Below are positions 24,583 through 34,527 of a stretch of DNA of 64,000 bases, piece by piece. The position numbers and the translations under genes were made by a program. How positions within the stretch are numbered: position 1 is the stretch's first letter; each line of letters starts with the position of its first letter. The notes under the pieces are model-generated. The model ran no database searches, had not been told where the DNA came from, and saw only the letters and a list, made by a program, of their open reading frames with translations. Location: positions 2,406,001 through 2,470,000 of the forward strand of contig NZ_CP087135.1 of the NCBI RefSeq assembly GCF_020911945.1, in the 5' to 3' direction. This DNA is from Flavobacterium galactosidilyticum (GTDB lineage Bacteria > Bacteroidota > Bacteroidia > Flavobacteriales > Flavobacteriaceae).

Positions 24583-27411
24583 TTAAAACCATTTTCGATT
24601 AAAAAGATTGATTAATGTTTTAGGTGAAAAAGTGACAATAAAACGTATTTTTTCGTTATAATTATTTTGTGCCACTTCCCATCCATTGTTCGAATATATA
24701 GGGAAGTACAGTTCAAAATAGTCAGTTACGAGATTCATACGGATGCCGCTATCAAACACAAATTTTGGTTTTACGCCTTGATTTTTAATTAAACCTATGT
24801 CGCCATAAACTTCGATCCAGTTCCAAATGCTATAACTTGCGTTAAAACTAGTAATCCAGCGATTCGCATAAGGTGTTGCTATTTTAGATTTAAAACCACC
24901 TTCGGCAATAATGTATTGCTGGCTAAAAAAGCCTGTACTTTCAGATCTTCCTAAATAATTATAATCAAAAAGGTAGTCTGAAGGTCTATCTAGCGAGAAG
25001 CTAAAAAAATCCGATTGCGTTTTATTGTATAAAAAAGTCCCTGCGTAAAAACGTAAGTTAATTTGGCGATTGTCTTCAAAAAGTTTTCTGTACTCTAGTT
25101 CGCTGGTAATCTTTCCAAAATTGCTAGAAACTTGTATATTAGAAGCAAAATTAAAATGATTGGTTACTTCTGTTTTAGTATTGATATATCGCGCATCAAA
25201 AACTGAATAATTATCTGGAGAATTATCAATTACTAAGGCACTTTTCTCCTTGTTTACGATTACTTGCCTGAATAAAATCAATTATTTTCTATTGTCTCTA
25301 AAATTTGCTTCTCTAATCCTTAATTGTATTGTAGGGTTTAATTTTAGGTAAGTAGCATCCTCCGCGTAGTGAAAATAAGAACCACTAAGCGAATATCTGG
25401 CACTATAAAGCGTACTATTTCTAAAATAATGATTAGCGGCAAAAACACCTGAGCCAGATAAGTTATTAGACTTTGTGGAGTAGGATGGATTAATATCAAA
25501 GTTAAAAGGTTTTTCTAAGATGGTTTTATTATGCAATCGTAATCCTGGTGTTAGACCATCATATAAATTATATCCTAGTGACGGCACGTAAAGAATCTGA
25601 TTGTAATACGGATCTTCTAAATCTTTCATAAAAGCAAATTTCACTGGTCTATTATTTGGAAAAAAGCCTTCTAGTTTATACCAGTTGTTTCTTAAATTAT
25701 ATTCTGGAACTTCATTTTTTAAATTCAATATAATTTTATCGATGTTGCTTCTAGGAATAGTGAAAGTACTGTCACATGCATCTATATCAAGCCATTGTTT
25801 AAAGACAATATCGCCGTTTTTAGTTCCATAAATGGGAATAGGAATGGGTGCTCCAGTTCTGTTTTTAACACCAAAAGTTATACTATCTTTTGTCTTTATT
25901 ACATTGGAAAACTTATAATCTATAATTGTTCTTGAATTGATAATCGTATTAAAAAACCAATTAATGTTTTTAGTTGTATTTGCTTTTAATAACTCTTCAA
26001 AATCTGATTTGTAGACTGTTGCATGTGTGCTTTTTTTGTAAAATGCTCTAATGCTGTTTTCTACCGTATTGTTTTGTAAGTACTCATCTAGGAACCGAAT
26101 ACTTATTCCTGCTCTATATTTACTGGCAATTTGTTCATTAAATTTTATTAAAGAATTCTTTGGTACGCCTAAAGGCTGGTCTAAATTTCTTCGGGCCATT
26201 AGCATATAGAAATAACTGTATTGTCCGTTAAAATCTATTTTCGTTAAGTTGAAACTTTTTAGTAATTTCATGTTGGCAATACTACCCATCATTTTAATAT
26301 CTGGGTAATACTCATCAATATATTTCATCATTGCATATACTTGAATTCCATCGTAAATCCAATTGTCCTTTCTTGGATCTAAGTGTAAACTTGTTTTTAA
26401 AAATTCATTCAAGTAGGTTTTTAAAAATTTAATTTCATAAATAAACTCGTCTGGGAAAGGGCTTAAAAACGATGGTAGTTGATTTAATCCATAGAAAGGG
26501 TTTCGCTCATAAGAGATTTGCGAAACTAACATTTTTTCATTGGGATATTTGCCAATTAAATCGTTAGTAAAATTAATAATCCTATCGATTGCCACCGCTT
26601 TCTGTATTTCGTTTAATTTGTTGTCTTTTAAATCAGTAAGAACTTTAAATGAAGCATTTTTGTAAGTTATAAAATTAGATTTTGGTTCAATAAATAAACT
26701 GATTATAGATCTATTTTTCCCCGTTAATCTGTACGAAATAAAACCATTTGCTTCTTGAGATTTTGCGCTATTTAAGTCAGTAGTAATTTCAAGCAAAGCA
26801 GGTATTTTTAAATTTATATCAAAATCAGAAATAGCATTTGCAATATCATCTAAGTTGTTATTGCTGTGCTGTACAAATGCATGATCTTCATAACGTGCAG
26901 GAGTAAGGTACCAATCTTTTAGTTTTAATGTTCCATTATCACTATAACCATACTTTGTGAATTTATCGCTTGAAATTTTTATAGTGTAGGAAAGGGTAAA
27001 AGTTACTTTCTGGTTAGGAACCAATTTTTCTTTAAGTTGAACAAAAATATAGTCCGGATTTTTTTTAGTTCTCTCCCAGAGAAAAGGCTGTTTATTTGCA
27101 TCAGCGACAATCAAGTTATTTGTACTTCCGCGCTCCTCTTCTTTAGCTAAGTGAAAACCTCTATAGAATTCATCCGAAAAACGCTTAGCTAGCGGGGTGT
27201 TTTTATTTGAAAATGCATTGTTCCAATCATTCAATACAATAGTTGTCAAGGTGTCATTTGACTCATTGAAATAAGTGAGTTCTTGCTGTATCTGTAATGT
27301 TTTTTTCTCTGAATTTAACACTACAGCCATCTTCGAATGATGTTGTCCATATTGTTTTTGGGATACAAAGAGGACAACCAAAAATAAAATGATTTTACAA
27401 AATGATTTCAA
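24583..27411 (-). pseudogene. M1/gluzincin-like peptidase family protein interrupted by an in-frame TAA
   Basis: A single reading frame of 943 codons with one TAA at codon 710 (25282-25284). The upstream part (25282-27411, 709 aa) has a signal peptide (MKSFCKIILFLVVLFVSQKQ), an M1-like beta N-terminal domain and a helical peptidase-like domain. The downstream part (24583-25281) continues without a frameshift from LILFRQVIVN and is beta-strand rich, like an outer membrane barrel, ending FNRKWF. Homologous proteins would be expected to be one chain of about 940 aa. No HExxH zinc motif is visible; WIYDGIQVYAMMKY sits where the M1 W-x-N-E-G-x-A helix would be, so the enzyme looks catalytically dead even when full length. 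A TTG at 25281 is not a likely start. Confidence 0.8.
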
Positions 27412-27483
27412 GTATTAAATATTAAGATTTTTAAAAAACTAAATATAATTATAATTAGATTACAATGGTAAAATTGCAGTAAA

Positions 27484-27513
27484 ATAAAAAAAAGCTGTCG
27501 GTTAGGACAGCTT
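27484..27513 (-). terminator. Terminator of the LOG-family gene
   Basis: Stem AAGCTGTC / GACAGCTT with a 6-nt loop and a run of Ts on the minus strand, 6 nt past the stop codon. Confidence 0.85.
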
Positions 27514-27518
27514 CATGA

Positions 27519-28247
27519 TTAAAAATTGGGTGATAGATCATATTTTTTGTAGAATGCGTTCAGTATTTCTACCACTTCATCCTCAGTATCTACAATTTTA
27601 AATAAGTTTAGATCTTCTGGACTTACAGTTTTTTCTTTTTCAATTAAAACTGTTTTTACCCATTCAATCAGTCCAGACCAAAATTTAGAACCCACTAATA
27701 TAATAGGAAATTTTGCTACTTTTTTGGTTTGAATCAAAGTTATGGCTTCAAATAATTCATCTAAAGTTCCAAAGCCGCCTGGCATAACGACAAAACCTTG
27801 TGAATACTTAACGAACATTACTTTTCGAACAAAGAAATAATCAAAATTCAAATTTTTGTCATTGTCTATATACGGATTAAAATGTTGTTCAAAAGGAAGT
27901 TCGATATTCAAACCTACGGATGTACCGCCGCCAAGATGTGCGCCTTTGTTTCCTGCTTCCATAATTCCGGGACCGCCGCCAGTAATAACGCCGTAACCAG
28001 CTTTACTAATCTTATAAGCTATTTTTTCAGCTAGTAAATAATTTGGATCGTCTATTTTAGTTCTAGCAGAACCAAAAATGGAAACGCATGGACCTATTCG
28101 TCCCATAGTCTCATATCCATTTACGAATTCAGACATTATTTTAAAAATCGCCCAACTATCATTGGTTCGAATTTCATTCCAAGTTTTTTGCTTTAATCTA
28201 TCTTGGATTACTTTATCCTCGTCATTGTCAAAATCTTCTAATCTCAT
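27519..28247 (-). CDS. TIGR00730/LOG-family Rossmann-fold protein
   Basis: 242-aa protein of the LOG (lysine-decarboxylase-like) family, which hydrolyses nucleoside 5'-monophosphates such as cytokinin ribotides. Motifs: CVSIFGSARTK at the nucleotide pocket, GGGPGIMEAGNKGAHLGGG, and the catalytic PGGFGTLDELFEAITLIQTK (PGGxGTxxE). It is cytosolic. An acidic N-terminal extension of about 45 residues (MRLEDFDNDEDKVIQDRLKQ) precedes the domain, as in the larger TIGR00730 subgroup. It is a monocistronic gene. The substrate in bacteria of this kind is uncertain. Confidence 0.9.
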   Translation of the reverse strand: MRLEDFDNDEDKVIQDRLKQKTWNEIRTNDSWAIFKIMSEFVNGYETMGRIGPCVSIFGSARTKIDDPNYLLAEKIAYKISKAGYGVITGGGPGIMEAGNKGAHLGGGTSVGLNIELPFEQHFNPYIDNDKNLNFDYFFVRKVMFVKYSQGFVVMPGGFGTLDELFEAITLIQTKKVAKFPIILVGSKFWSGLIEWVKTVLIEKEKTVSPEDLNLFKIVDTEDEVVEILNAFYKKYDLSPNF

Positions 28248-28733
28248 AATTTATAATTTATTGTATAATTTCTTCTGGTCTTTTCGCCTCATCTAACGTT
28301 TTACAACGGTTTTGTCCAAAAGCCCAATTCACTAAATTAGGTCTTTTTTTGATATAGGTTCATACACTTCCTTTTTATTTTTATGTAACATTCGTAATCT
28401 ATTGATTAGTAAGGCTGAATATCTGTATCGTTTTAAGAAATGGATATTTAAACTAGAGTTTTATAAGTAGATTTAAAAATTAAATTACTTTCGAATCTAT
28501 CTATAGAAGATTTGGATTTTAATTGGCAACAGAAACACGCCTAAAAAATGTTGATGTTATCGAGATCGTATTACTTTGCATACCGTATTTACTGGGAATT
28601 ACAGCCACTTATTTATGTCCGCTAAGAATTCATTTTTGTTTAATTATTATCCTCGTTTATTTTTAATACTAATTCTGCATAATTTCACTTATTTTTATTA
28701 ATATAAAGTATATTTGATAAATTTATCTTAGCT
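28248..28733. other. Divergent intergenic region between LOG and TPR-kinase genes
   Basis: 486 bp between two divergent genes, no supportable gene inside. A short plus-strand open stretch near 28524-28665 has no good start and no family. The right end carries TATATTTG at 28709-28716, a Bacteroidota -7 match placed 18 bp before the kinase ATG. Confidence 0.45.
28709..28716 (+). promoter_or_regulatory. TAnnTTTG promoter element of the TPR-kinase gene
   Basis: TATATTTG 17 bp upstream of the ATG at 28734. It would give a very short leader; no TTG at the -33 position is obvious. Confidence 0.35.
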
Positions 28734-30941
28734 ATGCATTTAAAACGTATTATTTTTTTAGTACTCTTAACTTTACATTATTTTACATATTCGCTAGTTG
28801 CACAGACAAATACAATTTCGAAAAAGGAAATCAACGATTTAACAAATCAAGCGAGTCACTATTTAAAAGTCGCCGATTTTACTAAATCACTAGAAGTATC
28901 TAAAATTGCATTAAACAGAGCGCTTTTTTCTAAAGATTATTTATCAACTACTATTTCATACAATACGATTGCTGCAAATTATGCTGAATTAGCGCAATTT
29001 GACAAAGCTATTCTGTACTACAATAAGGCGATGGTTTATGCTAGTAAAATAAATAATGATACTTTAACAAATAAAATAAATAACAATTTGGGTAATATTT
29101 ATTGCTTCGAAAAGAAGCAGTATCTTAAAGGGATTCGTTATTACGAAAATACCATTAAATACAGTGAAAAAATAGCTGATTCCAGTCAGATTTTCATGAC
29201 GAAATTAAATATAGCTTGGGCTTATTTTGATGTTGGTCAATTTAAAGAGGGCTATCCTAATCTAGAATATGTCAATAAGTACAAAGAAAAATTTGGTAAT
29301 GAATCGAATATTTCGGCTGTAAATATGCTAAATGGAATGTATTTTTCTCATAAAAATGATAAAGTAAAGGCTTCTTCTTATTTTTTAAGCGCTATAAAAC
29401 TCGGAATAAAAACTAATCAAAAATCTGATTTATCTTATGCACACTTAGAATATTCTAAACATTTGTCAAAGATAGGAGAATACAAAAATGCCTATGAAAA
29501 TCTTACTAGATATAATCAAATCACAGACGAACTTTACAACAAAGAAAAACTCGAGAAAGCTAATATAGCTGGAATGAATATAGAGTTAGATGAATACAGA
29601 CGTCAGATTGATAAATTTGCAATTGAAAAGGAGGCTAATCTTAAAATAGTAGAAAAATCTAAAATAATTGTTCTTCTGTTTATAGTAATCGTGATAGTTT
29701 TACTTTTTTTGCTATATACATTAATCAAAAATAATAATTTCAAAAAGAAATCAAATAAGGAACTATCTAGTGCAAATAAGCAGTTAATAATTGCTAAAGA
29801 AAAAGCTGAAGAATCTACTAAACTAAAATCACAATTTGTTTCTACTATCAGTCACGAGTTGAGAACTCCGTTGTATGGCGTGGTTGGGATTACAGATATA
29901 TTAATAGATGAAAATAAAGATTTAGCGAATAATCCGTATTTAAAGTCTCTGAAATTTTCGGCTAAATATTTACTTTCTCTTGTGAATGATATTCTTCAAA
30001 TGAACAAGATTGAAGACAATAAAATAATATTGGAGGACTTTACCTTCAATATTGCGGATGAAATCGATATGGTCAAAGATTCCCTAAAATTTTTGGCACA
30101 AAACAATAATAATGAAGTAATACTTAATATTGATCCTGCTATTCCAGAATATTTAATTGGGGATAAATTACGTCTTTCACAGATTATAGTTAATTTGGTT
30201 GGAAACGCTTTAAAATTCACTAAAAATGGAGAAGTTGCTGTACATGTACGTTTACTAAAAATAGAGGGGACTTCTTGTTCTTTAGAATTTAAAATCGTTG
30301 ATAATGGTATTGGAATAGCAAAAGAGGATCAAAAAAAGATTTTTGAAAAATTTGTACAAGTTGGTAGAAAAGAAACTGACTATCAAGGAACCGGTTTAGG
30401 ACTGTCCATTGTAAAGCAGCTAGTAGGATTATTCAATAGTAATGTTTCTGTAGAAAGTGCTATTGATGTAGGAACAGAATTTAAATTCATAATTGCATTC
30501 GAATATAATCCTAGTAAAACACTTGAATTAATTAATAATATTCGTGTAAACGTAAGTGAAAATAAAGCTATTAATGTTTTAGTAGTTGAAGACAATTTGA
30601 TTAATCAGTTAGTGACTAAAAAGACAATCGAAAAGAATAATTATAAGTGTAGCGTTGTAGATAATGGATATGCAGCGCTGGAATTATTAGATAAAGAAAC
30701 ATTTGATATCATACTAATGGACATTAATATGCCAATGATAAACGGTTTTGAAACTACAAAAAAGATTCGTTCAAAAGGAATTATAACTCCAATTATTGCG
30801 CTTACAGCTTTTGATAAATCTGAAATCACTGAAGATTCACTCGCTGCCGGAATTAATGATATTATCATTAAACCCTTTGATTCTGAGAAATTATTTAACA
30901 TTATCACGGAGTTGACCACTGAAAAATTAGAAGTGGTTTAA
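28734..30941 (+). CDS. TPR-containing hybrid sensor histidine kinase
   Basis: 735-aa membrane sensor. Signal peptide (MHLKRIIFLVLLTLHYFTYS), then periplasmic TPR helices about 30-260 (e.g. YAELAQFDKAILYYNKAMVY), a coiled linker, one transmembrane segment about 305-328 (IIVLLFIVIVIVLLFLLYTL), HisKA with H374 in STISHELRTPLYGVVGI, HATPase with NLVGNALKFT, DNGIGI and GTGLGLSIV, and a C-terminal receiver with D663 in IILMDINMP. There is no output domain or Hpt, so it must hand phosphate to another protein; no partner is adjacent. It is a single plus-strand gene between convergent and divergent neighbours. Confidence 0.92.
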   Translation: MHLKRIIFLVLLTLHYFTYSLVAQTNTISKKEINDLTNQASHYLKVADFTKSLEVSKIALNRALFSKDYLSTTISYNTIAANYAELAQFDKAILYYNKAMVYASKINNDTLTNKINNNLGNIYCFEKKQYLKGIRYYENTIKYSEKIADSSQIFMTKLNIAWAYFDVGQFKEGYPNLEYVNKYKEKFGNESNISAVNMLNGMYFSHKNDKVKASSYFLSAIKLGIKTNQKSDLSYAHLEYSKHLSKIGEYKNAYENLTRYNQITDELYNKEKLEKANIAGMNIELDEYRRQIDKFAIEKEANLKIVEKSKIIVLLFIVIVIVLLFLLYTLIKNNNFKKKSNKELSSANKQLIIAKEKAEESTKLKSQFVSTISHELRTPLYGVVGITDILIDENKDLANNPYLKSLKFSAKYLLSLVNDILQMNKIEDNKIILEDFTFNIADEIDMVKDSLKFLAQNNNNEVILNIDPAIPEYLIGDKLRLSQIIVNLVGNALKFTKNGEVAVHVRLLKIEGTSCSLEFKIVDNGIGIAKEDQKKIFEKFVQVGRKETDYQGTGLGLSIVKQLVGLFNSNVSVESAIDVGTEFKFIIAFEYNPSKTLELINNIRVNVSENKAINVLVVEDNLINQLVTKKTIEKNNYKCSVVDNGYAALELLDKETFDIILMDINMPMINGFETTKKIRSKGIITPIIALTAFDKSEITEDSLAAGINDIIIKPFDSEKLFNIITELTTEKLEVV

Positions 30942-30969
30942 TGCTCCTCTTATTTATAGGTGAATAAAA

Positions 30970-31020
30970 AAATCGCTCAATGATTAGAGTCTTTTAGAGA
31001 CCATAATCATTGAGCGATTT
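30970..31020. terminator. Bidirectional terminator between convergent genes
   Basis: Perfect 17-bp arms (AAATCGCTCAATGATTA / TAATCATTGAGCGATTT) with a further GTCT/AGAC pairing inside. It serves the TPR kinase (+) and the DEAD-box helicase (-). Confidence 0.85.
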
Positions 31021-31080
31021 ATGTATATTGTCTATAGAATAATTCCTTTATAAACGGAATATTCAAAAGACAATTGTAAA

Positions 31081-32334
31081 TTAATACCAGCGTTTTTTAT
31101 TTTGTTTTGAAACTTCCGACTTTCTAGACTTATGAGCTCCGCCACTTCTATTTGAATTGCTTTGTTTAGCTCCAGGTGCAGTTTCTGGGCTTCCTGAATG
31201 CCAGCCATAGGGATGGTCGCTTACTATTTTCACATCGGCTTTTATTAGCCTTTGAATGTCTTTCCAGTATTGATGCTCATCTTTACCGCAAAAAGAAATG
31301 GCTACACCTTCATTTCCTGCGCGACCCGTTCTTCCTATTCTATGTACATAAGTTTCAGGAATATTAGGTAAGTCAAAATTGATAACAAAAGGCAATTGGT
31401 CAATGTCAATTCCTCTAGCTGCAATATCAGTAGCTACAAGAACATTAACTTCTTTATTTTTGAAACCATCTAAAACACGTTGTCTCGCATTTTGAGATTT
31501 ATCACCGTGAATAGCTTCGGCAGCAATGTCATGTTTTCGTAATGCCTTTACAACATTATCAGCGCCATGTTTTGTTCTTGAAAAAACTAAAACATTAGAT
31601 AAGTTTTCATTTTTTATTAAATGATATAATAGATTTCTTTTTTCTCCTTTTTCAACAAAATAAACACGTTGTTCAACGCTTTCAGCAGTTGATGAAACTG
31701 GTGAAACGCTAACTGTTGCTGGATCTTTAAGAAACATCTCCGCTAATTCTCGTATCGCAATTGGCATTGTTGCTGAGAATAATAGTGTTTGCCTATTATT
31801 AGGTGTCAGTTTTACAATTTTTTTGACATCATTTACAAATCCCATATCAAGCATTTGGTCTGCTTCATCGAGCACCAATGTGTGTAAATGATCTAAATCG
31901 ATAAAACCTTGTTTCACTAAATCTAATAAACGACCTGGAGTAGCAATTAGAATATCGATTCCTTTTTTAAGCATTTCTACTTGTGGAACTTGTGAAACTC
32001 CACCAAAAATGGTAAGTTGTACCAAGTTGGTGTATTTTGCATATTGATCAAAATTCTGACCAATTTGGACGGCTAATTCTCGAGTAGGCGTAATTACTAA
32101 GGCACGAATTGGGCTAGCTTTTTTAGATGAACCTACAATTCTATGTAATTGATGAATAATAGGAATGGCAAATGCAGCTGTTTTTCCCGTGCCAGTTTGT
32201 GCACAACCTATCATATCACGTCCTGATAAAACGATTGGTATGGCTTGTTCTTGTATTGGAGTTGCTTCTATATAGCCTTGTTCAAACACGGCTTTTTGTA
32301 TACTTTTTGAAAGTGATAAATCTTCGAATAACAT
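31081..32334 (-). CDS. DEAD-box ATP-dependent RNA helicase (RhlE-like)
   Basis: 417-aa helicase with all core motifs: Q motif YIEATPIQEQAIP, I AQTGTGKTAAF, Ia PTRELAVQIG, Ib ATPGRLLDL, II LDEADQMLDMGF, III SATMP, IV VLVFSRTKHGADNV, V ATDIAARGIDI and VI HRIGRTGRAG. The short basic tail (KSRKSEVSKQNKKRWY) is typical of RhlE-type cold/RNA-remodelling helicases. It is a monocistronic gene. The family assists RNA folding, ribosome assembly and mRNA turnover; which of these applies is not visible. Confidence 0.93.
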   Translation of the reverse strand: MLFEDLSLSKSIQKAVFEQGYIEATPIQEQAIPIVLSGRDMIGCAQTGTGKTAAFAIPIIHQLHRIVGSSKKASPIRALVITPTRELAVQIGQNFDQYAKYTNLVQLTIFGGVSQVPQVEMLKKGIDILIATPGRLLDLVKQGFIDLDHLHTLVLDEADQMLDMGFVNDVKKIVKLTPNNRQTLLFSATMPIAIRELAEMFLKDPATVSVSPVSSTAESVEQRVYFVEKGEKRNLLYHLIKNENLSNVLVFSRTKHGADNVVKALRKHDIAAEAIHGDKSQNARQRVLDGFKNKEVNVLVATDIAARGIDIDQLPFVINFDLPNIPETYVHRIGRTGRAGNEGVAISFCGKDEHQYWKDIQRLIKADVKIVSDHPYGWHSGSPETAPGAKQSNSNRSGGAHKSRKSEVSKQNKKRWY

Positions 32335-32379
32335 ATTTTAGGTATTAAATATCTTGTAATAAGTACATAGATAGTGGTG

Positions 32380-32387
32380 CAAATATA
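32380..32387 (-). promoter_or_regulatory. TAnnTTTG promoter element of the helicase gene
   Basis: TATATTTG on the minus strand, 45 bp before the helicase ATG; a good -7 match with a leader of about 40 nt. No clear -33 TTG. Confidence 0.4.
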
Positions 32388-32462
32388 GTATTAATATTTT
32401 TGTCACTTAATTGTATGTTAATTAGGATTTGATTTTAGGAGAATTATTAATGAATTTGTTCC

Positions 32463-33503
32463 TTAATTTATAGATGCTGAATTCGCCTTAATAAAGTCGG
32501 TTATCAAGTAGCCAATAAGTTTTCCTATCAAATGATTATTTTTTTCTTCACCTAAATCAGGAGCGCCTTCGCAAATATGCAAATAGGCTGCATTTTTATT
32601 TTTAGCAAAAAAGGATATAAATTGCCGAACCTGCTCAATCGAGTAACCGCTCAATGTCATGGCGCTGCTGGCAATATTAGGAATAGCGTCAAGATCTATT
32701 TCGAGTCCGAAGAAGTCATTATTAATGAATTCTAAAGCATTTTTCATCTCTGTGTCAAAATCTTTTTCTCGCCTAATATTTACACTATCATACGTATTAT
32801 AACGCACACGATCTTCTATTTTTTTGATAATGTCCAAAACACTTTTAGAAACGTAATTTTCGTGTAATCCAAAAATAAAATATTTTTTTAGAAAGCCTTC
32901 TTCAAAAGCATACGAAAAGCCATTACCGCTATGGCGCCCTTCTAAAATTCTAAAATCAGAGTGTGCATCAAAATTTATAGCGTTGATAGGTTTGCCTTTA
33001 GCTAATGCTGCTCCTTTAATATTACCATAGGAATTGTTGTGTCCACCACCGATAATAATAGGTGTTTTACCTAGTTTTATCAAGTTGAAAATAATATGAG
33101 AAACATCCTTATCAATTTTGGTGACTAGTTGACTTAATTTCGAACGATCATCTATGTCATTAAAATCTAATTGATCCACGTTTTTCATTACTTCACAAAC
33201 GTCCAATTGTCCCAAAACGATTAGCTGACTACCTTTACAAAAGCGATTGTGTTGAATATTTGCAATGTTTTTTATCGCAATTTCCCATGCCGAAGCGGCT
33301 CCTGGTCGCCCGTAATTTGCTCTTACACCTATATCTTCTGGAATGCCAAGTAAAACATATTTAGCGTGGCTAGATTTTATAAAATCAAGAGAATCAACAT
33401 CTTTAGGAATGATTATCATTTTCTCTCCAAATTTTATTTCACCACTTCTATGATTGGTTATTCTTGAGAGATCTGTAATTGTGAAAGGGATAATTTTTTC
33501 CAT
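32463..33503 (-). CDS. hutG: Formimidoylglutamase (arginase family)
   Basis: 346 aa from the ATG at 33503 (MEKIIPFTITDLSRITNHRS). An open frame extends to 33605 but would overlap the divergent gene and lacks homology-like character. Binuclear-metal motifs of ureohydrolases are present: IIIGGGHNNSYGN, INFDAHSDFR (DAHSD) and GLEIDLDAIPN (DxD). Formimidoylglutamase cuts N-formimino-glutamate to glutamate and formamide, the last step of histidine breakdown. The nearby imidazolonepropionase gene (hutI, 34528-35766) provides its substrate, which supports this call over arginase or agmatinase. hutH and hutU are not in the window. Confidence 0.85.
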   Translation of the reverse strand: MEKIIPFTITDLSRITNHRSGEIKFGEKMIIIPKDVDSLDFIKSSHAKYVLLGIPEDIGVRANYGRPGAASAWEIAIKNIANIQHNRFCKGSQLIVLGQLDVCEVMKNVDQLDFNDIDDRSKLSQLVTKIDKDVSHIIFNLIKLGKTPIIIGGGHNNSYGNIKGAALAKGKPINAINFDAHSDFRILEGRHSGNGFSYAFEEGFLKKYFIFGLHENYVSKSVLDIIKKIEDRVRYNTYDSVNIRREKDFDTEMKNALEFINNDFFGLEIDLDAIPNIASSAMTLSGYSIEQVRQFISFFAKNKNAAYLHICEGAPDLGEEKNNHLIGKLIGYLITDFIKANSASIN

Positions 33504-33572
33504 TAAAAAAATAATTTTGTTCAAAAATACTATAATTGTGTTAAGTTTCGTTATTAGGTAGTTATATAATGT

Positions 33573-33580
33573 TAAATTTG
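33573..33580 (+). promoter_or_regulatory. TAnnTTTG promoter element
   Basis: TAAATTTG 13 bp upstream of the ATG at 33594. The close spacing suggests a very short leader; moderate support. Confidence 0.35.
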
Positions 33581-33593
33581 AAAAAAAAACAGA

Positions 33594-34478
33594 ATGGAAA
33601 ATCAAAAAAGCAGTTCAAGTCTTAAGGCGGTAATAGCAGTATTGGCTATTTTATTAGTAGGTAGTTTAGTGTATATTTTTAAAATGTCTTCTGATGTCGA
33701 TACAGTAAAGACAGAATTAAAAAGTACAATGACCGAAAAAGAATCGGTTATGAAAGATTTGCAAGAGCTTAAGTCAACTTATGATGCTGCGATATCAGAA
33801 AATACCTCAATGTCTGATGAATTAATTCAAGAAAGAGACAAAGTAGTTACTTTGATGGCAGATTTGAGTAAGTCTAAGGGTGATGTAGCTTCTTTGTCAA
33901 AATATAGAACTCAGTACAATGCTTTACAGTCGAATATGAAAGTTCTAATGGCTGAAAACGAAAGCTTGAAAAAAGACAACACTAAACTTACAACGCAACG
34001 TGATAGTACTGTAGTGGTACTAGGTGAGACTAGGAAAAATGTGGAAGCATTAAGTGGTCAAAACGAAGAACTAGCTAAAGCAGTGGAAATAGGTTCTAAA
34101 TTAACAGTTTTAAATACTGCAGGATCTGCTTTTAAAGTAAGAAGTTCTGGTAAACAAATCGAAACAGATAAAGCAAGTAGAGCTGACGTTCTAAGAGTGA
34201 GCTTTACAATTGCTGAAAATGCTATTGCTAAATCAGGATCTAAAACGTATTATGTTCAAGTAATTGATAGTAAAAATAATGTTTTAGGTGAAAAGAAATC
34301 AGAGAATTTTGGAGATAATGTTTTAACCTATAGTTTTTTAACTAATGTTAATTATGAAAATAAAACAATACAAGTTTCTGAAGATTTAAGAGGAAAAGAT
34401 TTTGCTAAAGGAACTTATTTTATCAATATTTTTGATAAAGACCAATTGGTTTCTAAAACAAGTTTTAATCTAAGATAA
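33594..34478 (+). CDS. Membrane-anchored coiled-coil protein, function unknown
   Basis: 294 aa. One N-terminal transmembrane segment (KAVIAVLAILLVGSLVYIFK), then a long coiled coil about 35-165 (VDTVKTELKSTMTEKESVMK, SLKKDNTKLTTQRDSTVVVL), then a beta-rich C-terminal domain (SAFKVRSSGKQIETDKASRA, VLRVSFTIAENAIAKSGSKT, YYVQVIDSKNNVLGEKKSEN). Similar Flavobacterium proteins are often labelled 'chromosome partitioning' because of the coil, but nothing here supports that. It is divergent from hutG; its role is unknown. Confidence 0.8.
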   Translation: MENQKSSSSLKAVIAVLAILLVGSLVYIFKMSSDVDTVKTELKSTMTEKESVMKDLQELKSTYDAAISENTSMSDELIQERDKVVTLMADLSKSKGDVASLSKYRTQYNALQSNMKVLMAENESLKKDNTKLTTQRDSTVVVLGETRKNVEALSGQNEELAKAVEIGSKLTVLNTAGSAFKVRSSGKQIETDKASRADVLRVSFTIAENAIAKSGSKTYYVQVIDSKNNVLGEKKSENFGDNVLTYSFLTNVNYENKTIQVSEDLRGKDFAKGTYFINIFDKDQLVSKTSFNLR

Positions 34479-34498
34479 TATTAGAAATTAGTAATACT

Positions 34499-34527
34499 AA
34501 AAAGAGGAGTGTAATGCTCCTCTTTTT
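34499..34527. terminator. Bidirectional terminator
   Basis: Stem AAAAAGAGGAG / CTCCTCTTTTT with a 7-nt loop between the convergent coiled-coil gene and hutI; it touches the hutI stop codon. Confidence 0.9.

Noticed and set aside
25281..25281. TTG at 25281 as a true start for the C-terminal M1-like piece
   Set aside because: It directly follows the TAA in the same frame and has no signal or ribosome-site features; it is the continuation of one gene.
28524..28665. Short plus-strand hydrophobic open stretch before the TPR kinase
   Set aside because: No start codon in a good context and no family resemblance; too short to support.
33504..33605. Longer hutG start at 33605
   Set aside because: The extra 34 residues do not look like the family, and they would overlap the divergent gene starting at 33594; the ATG at 33503 fits the arginase-family length.
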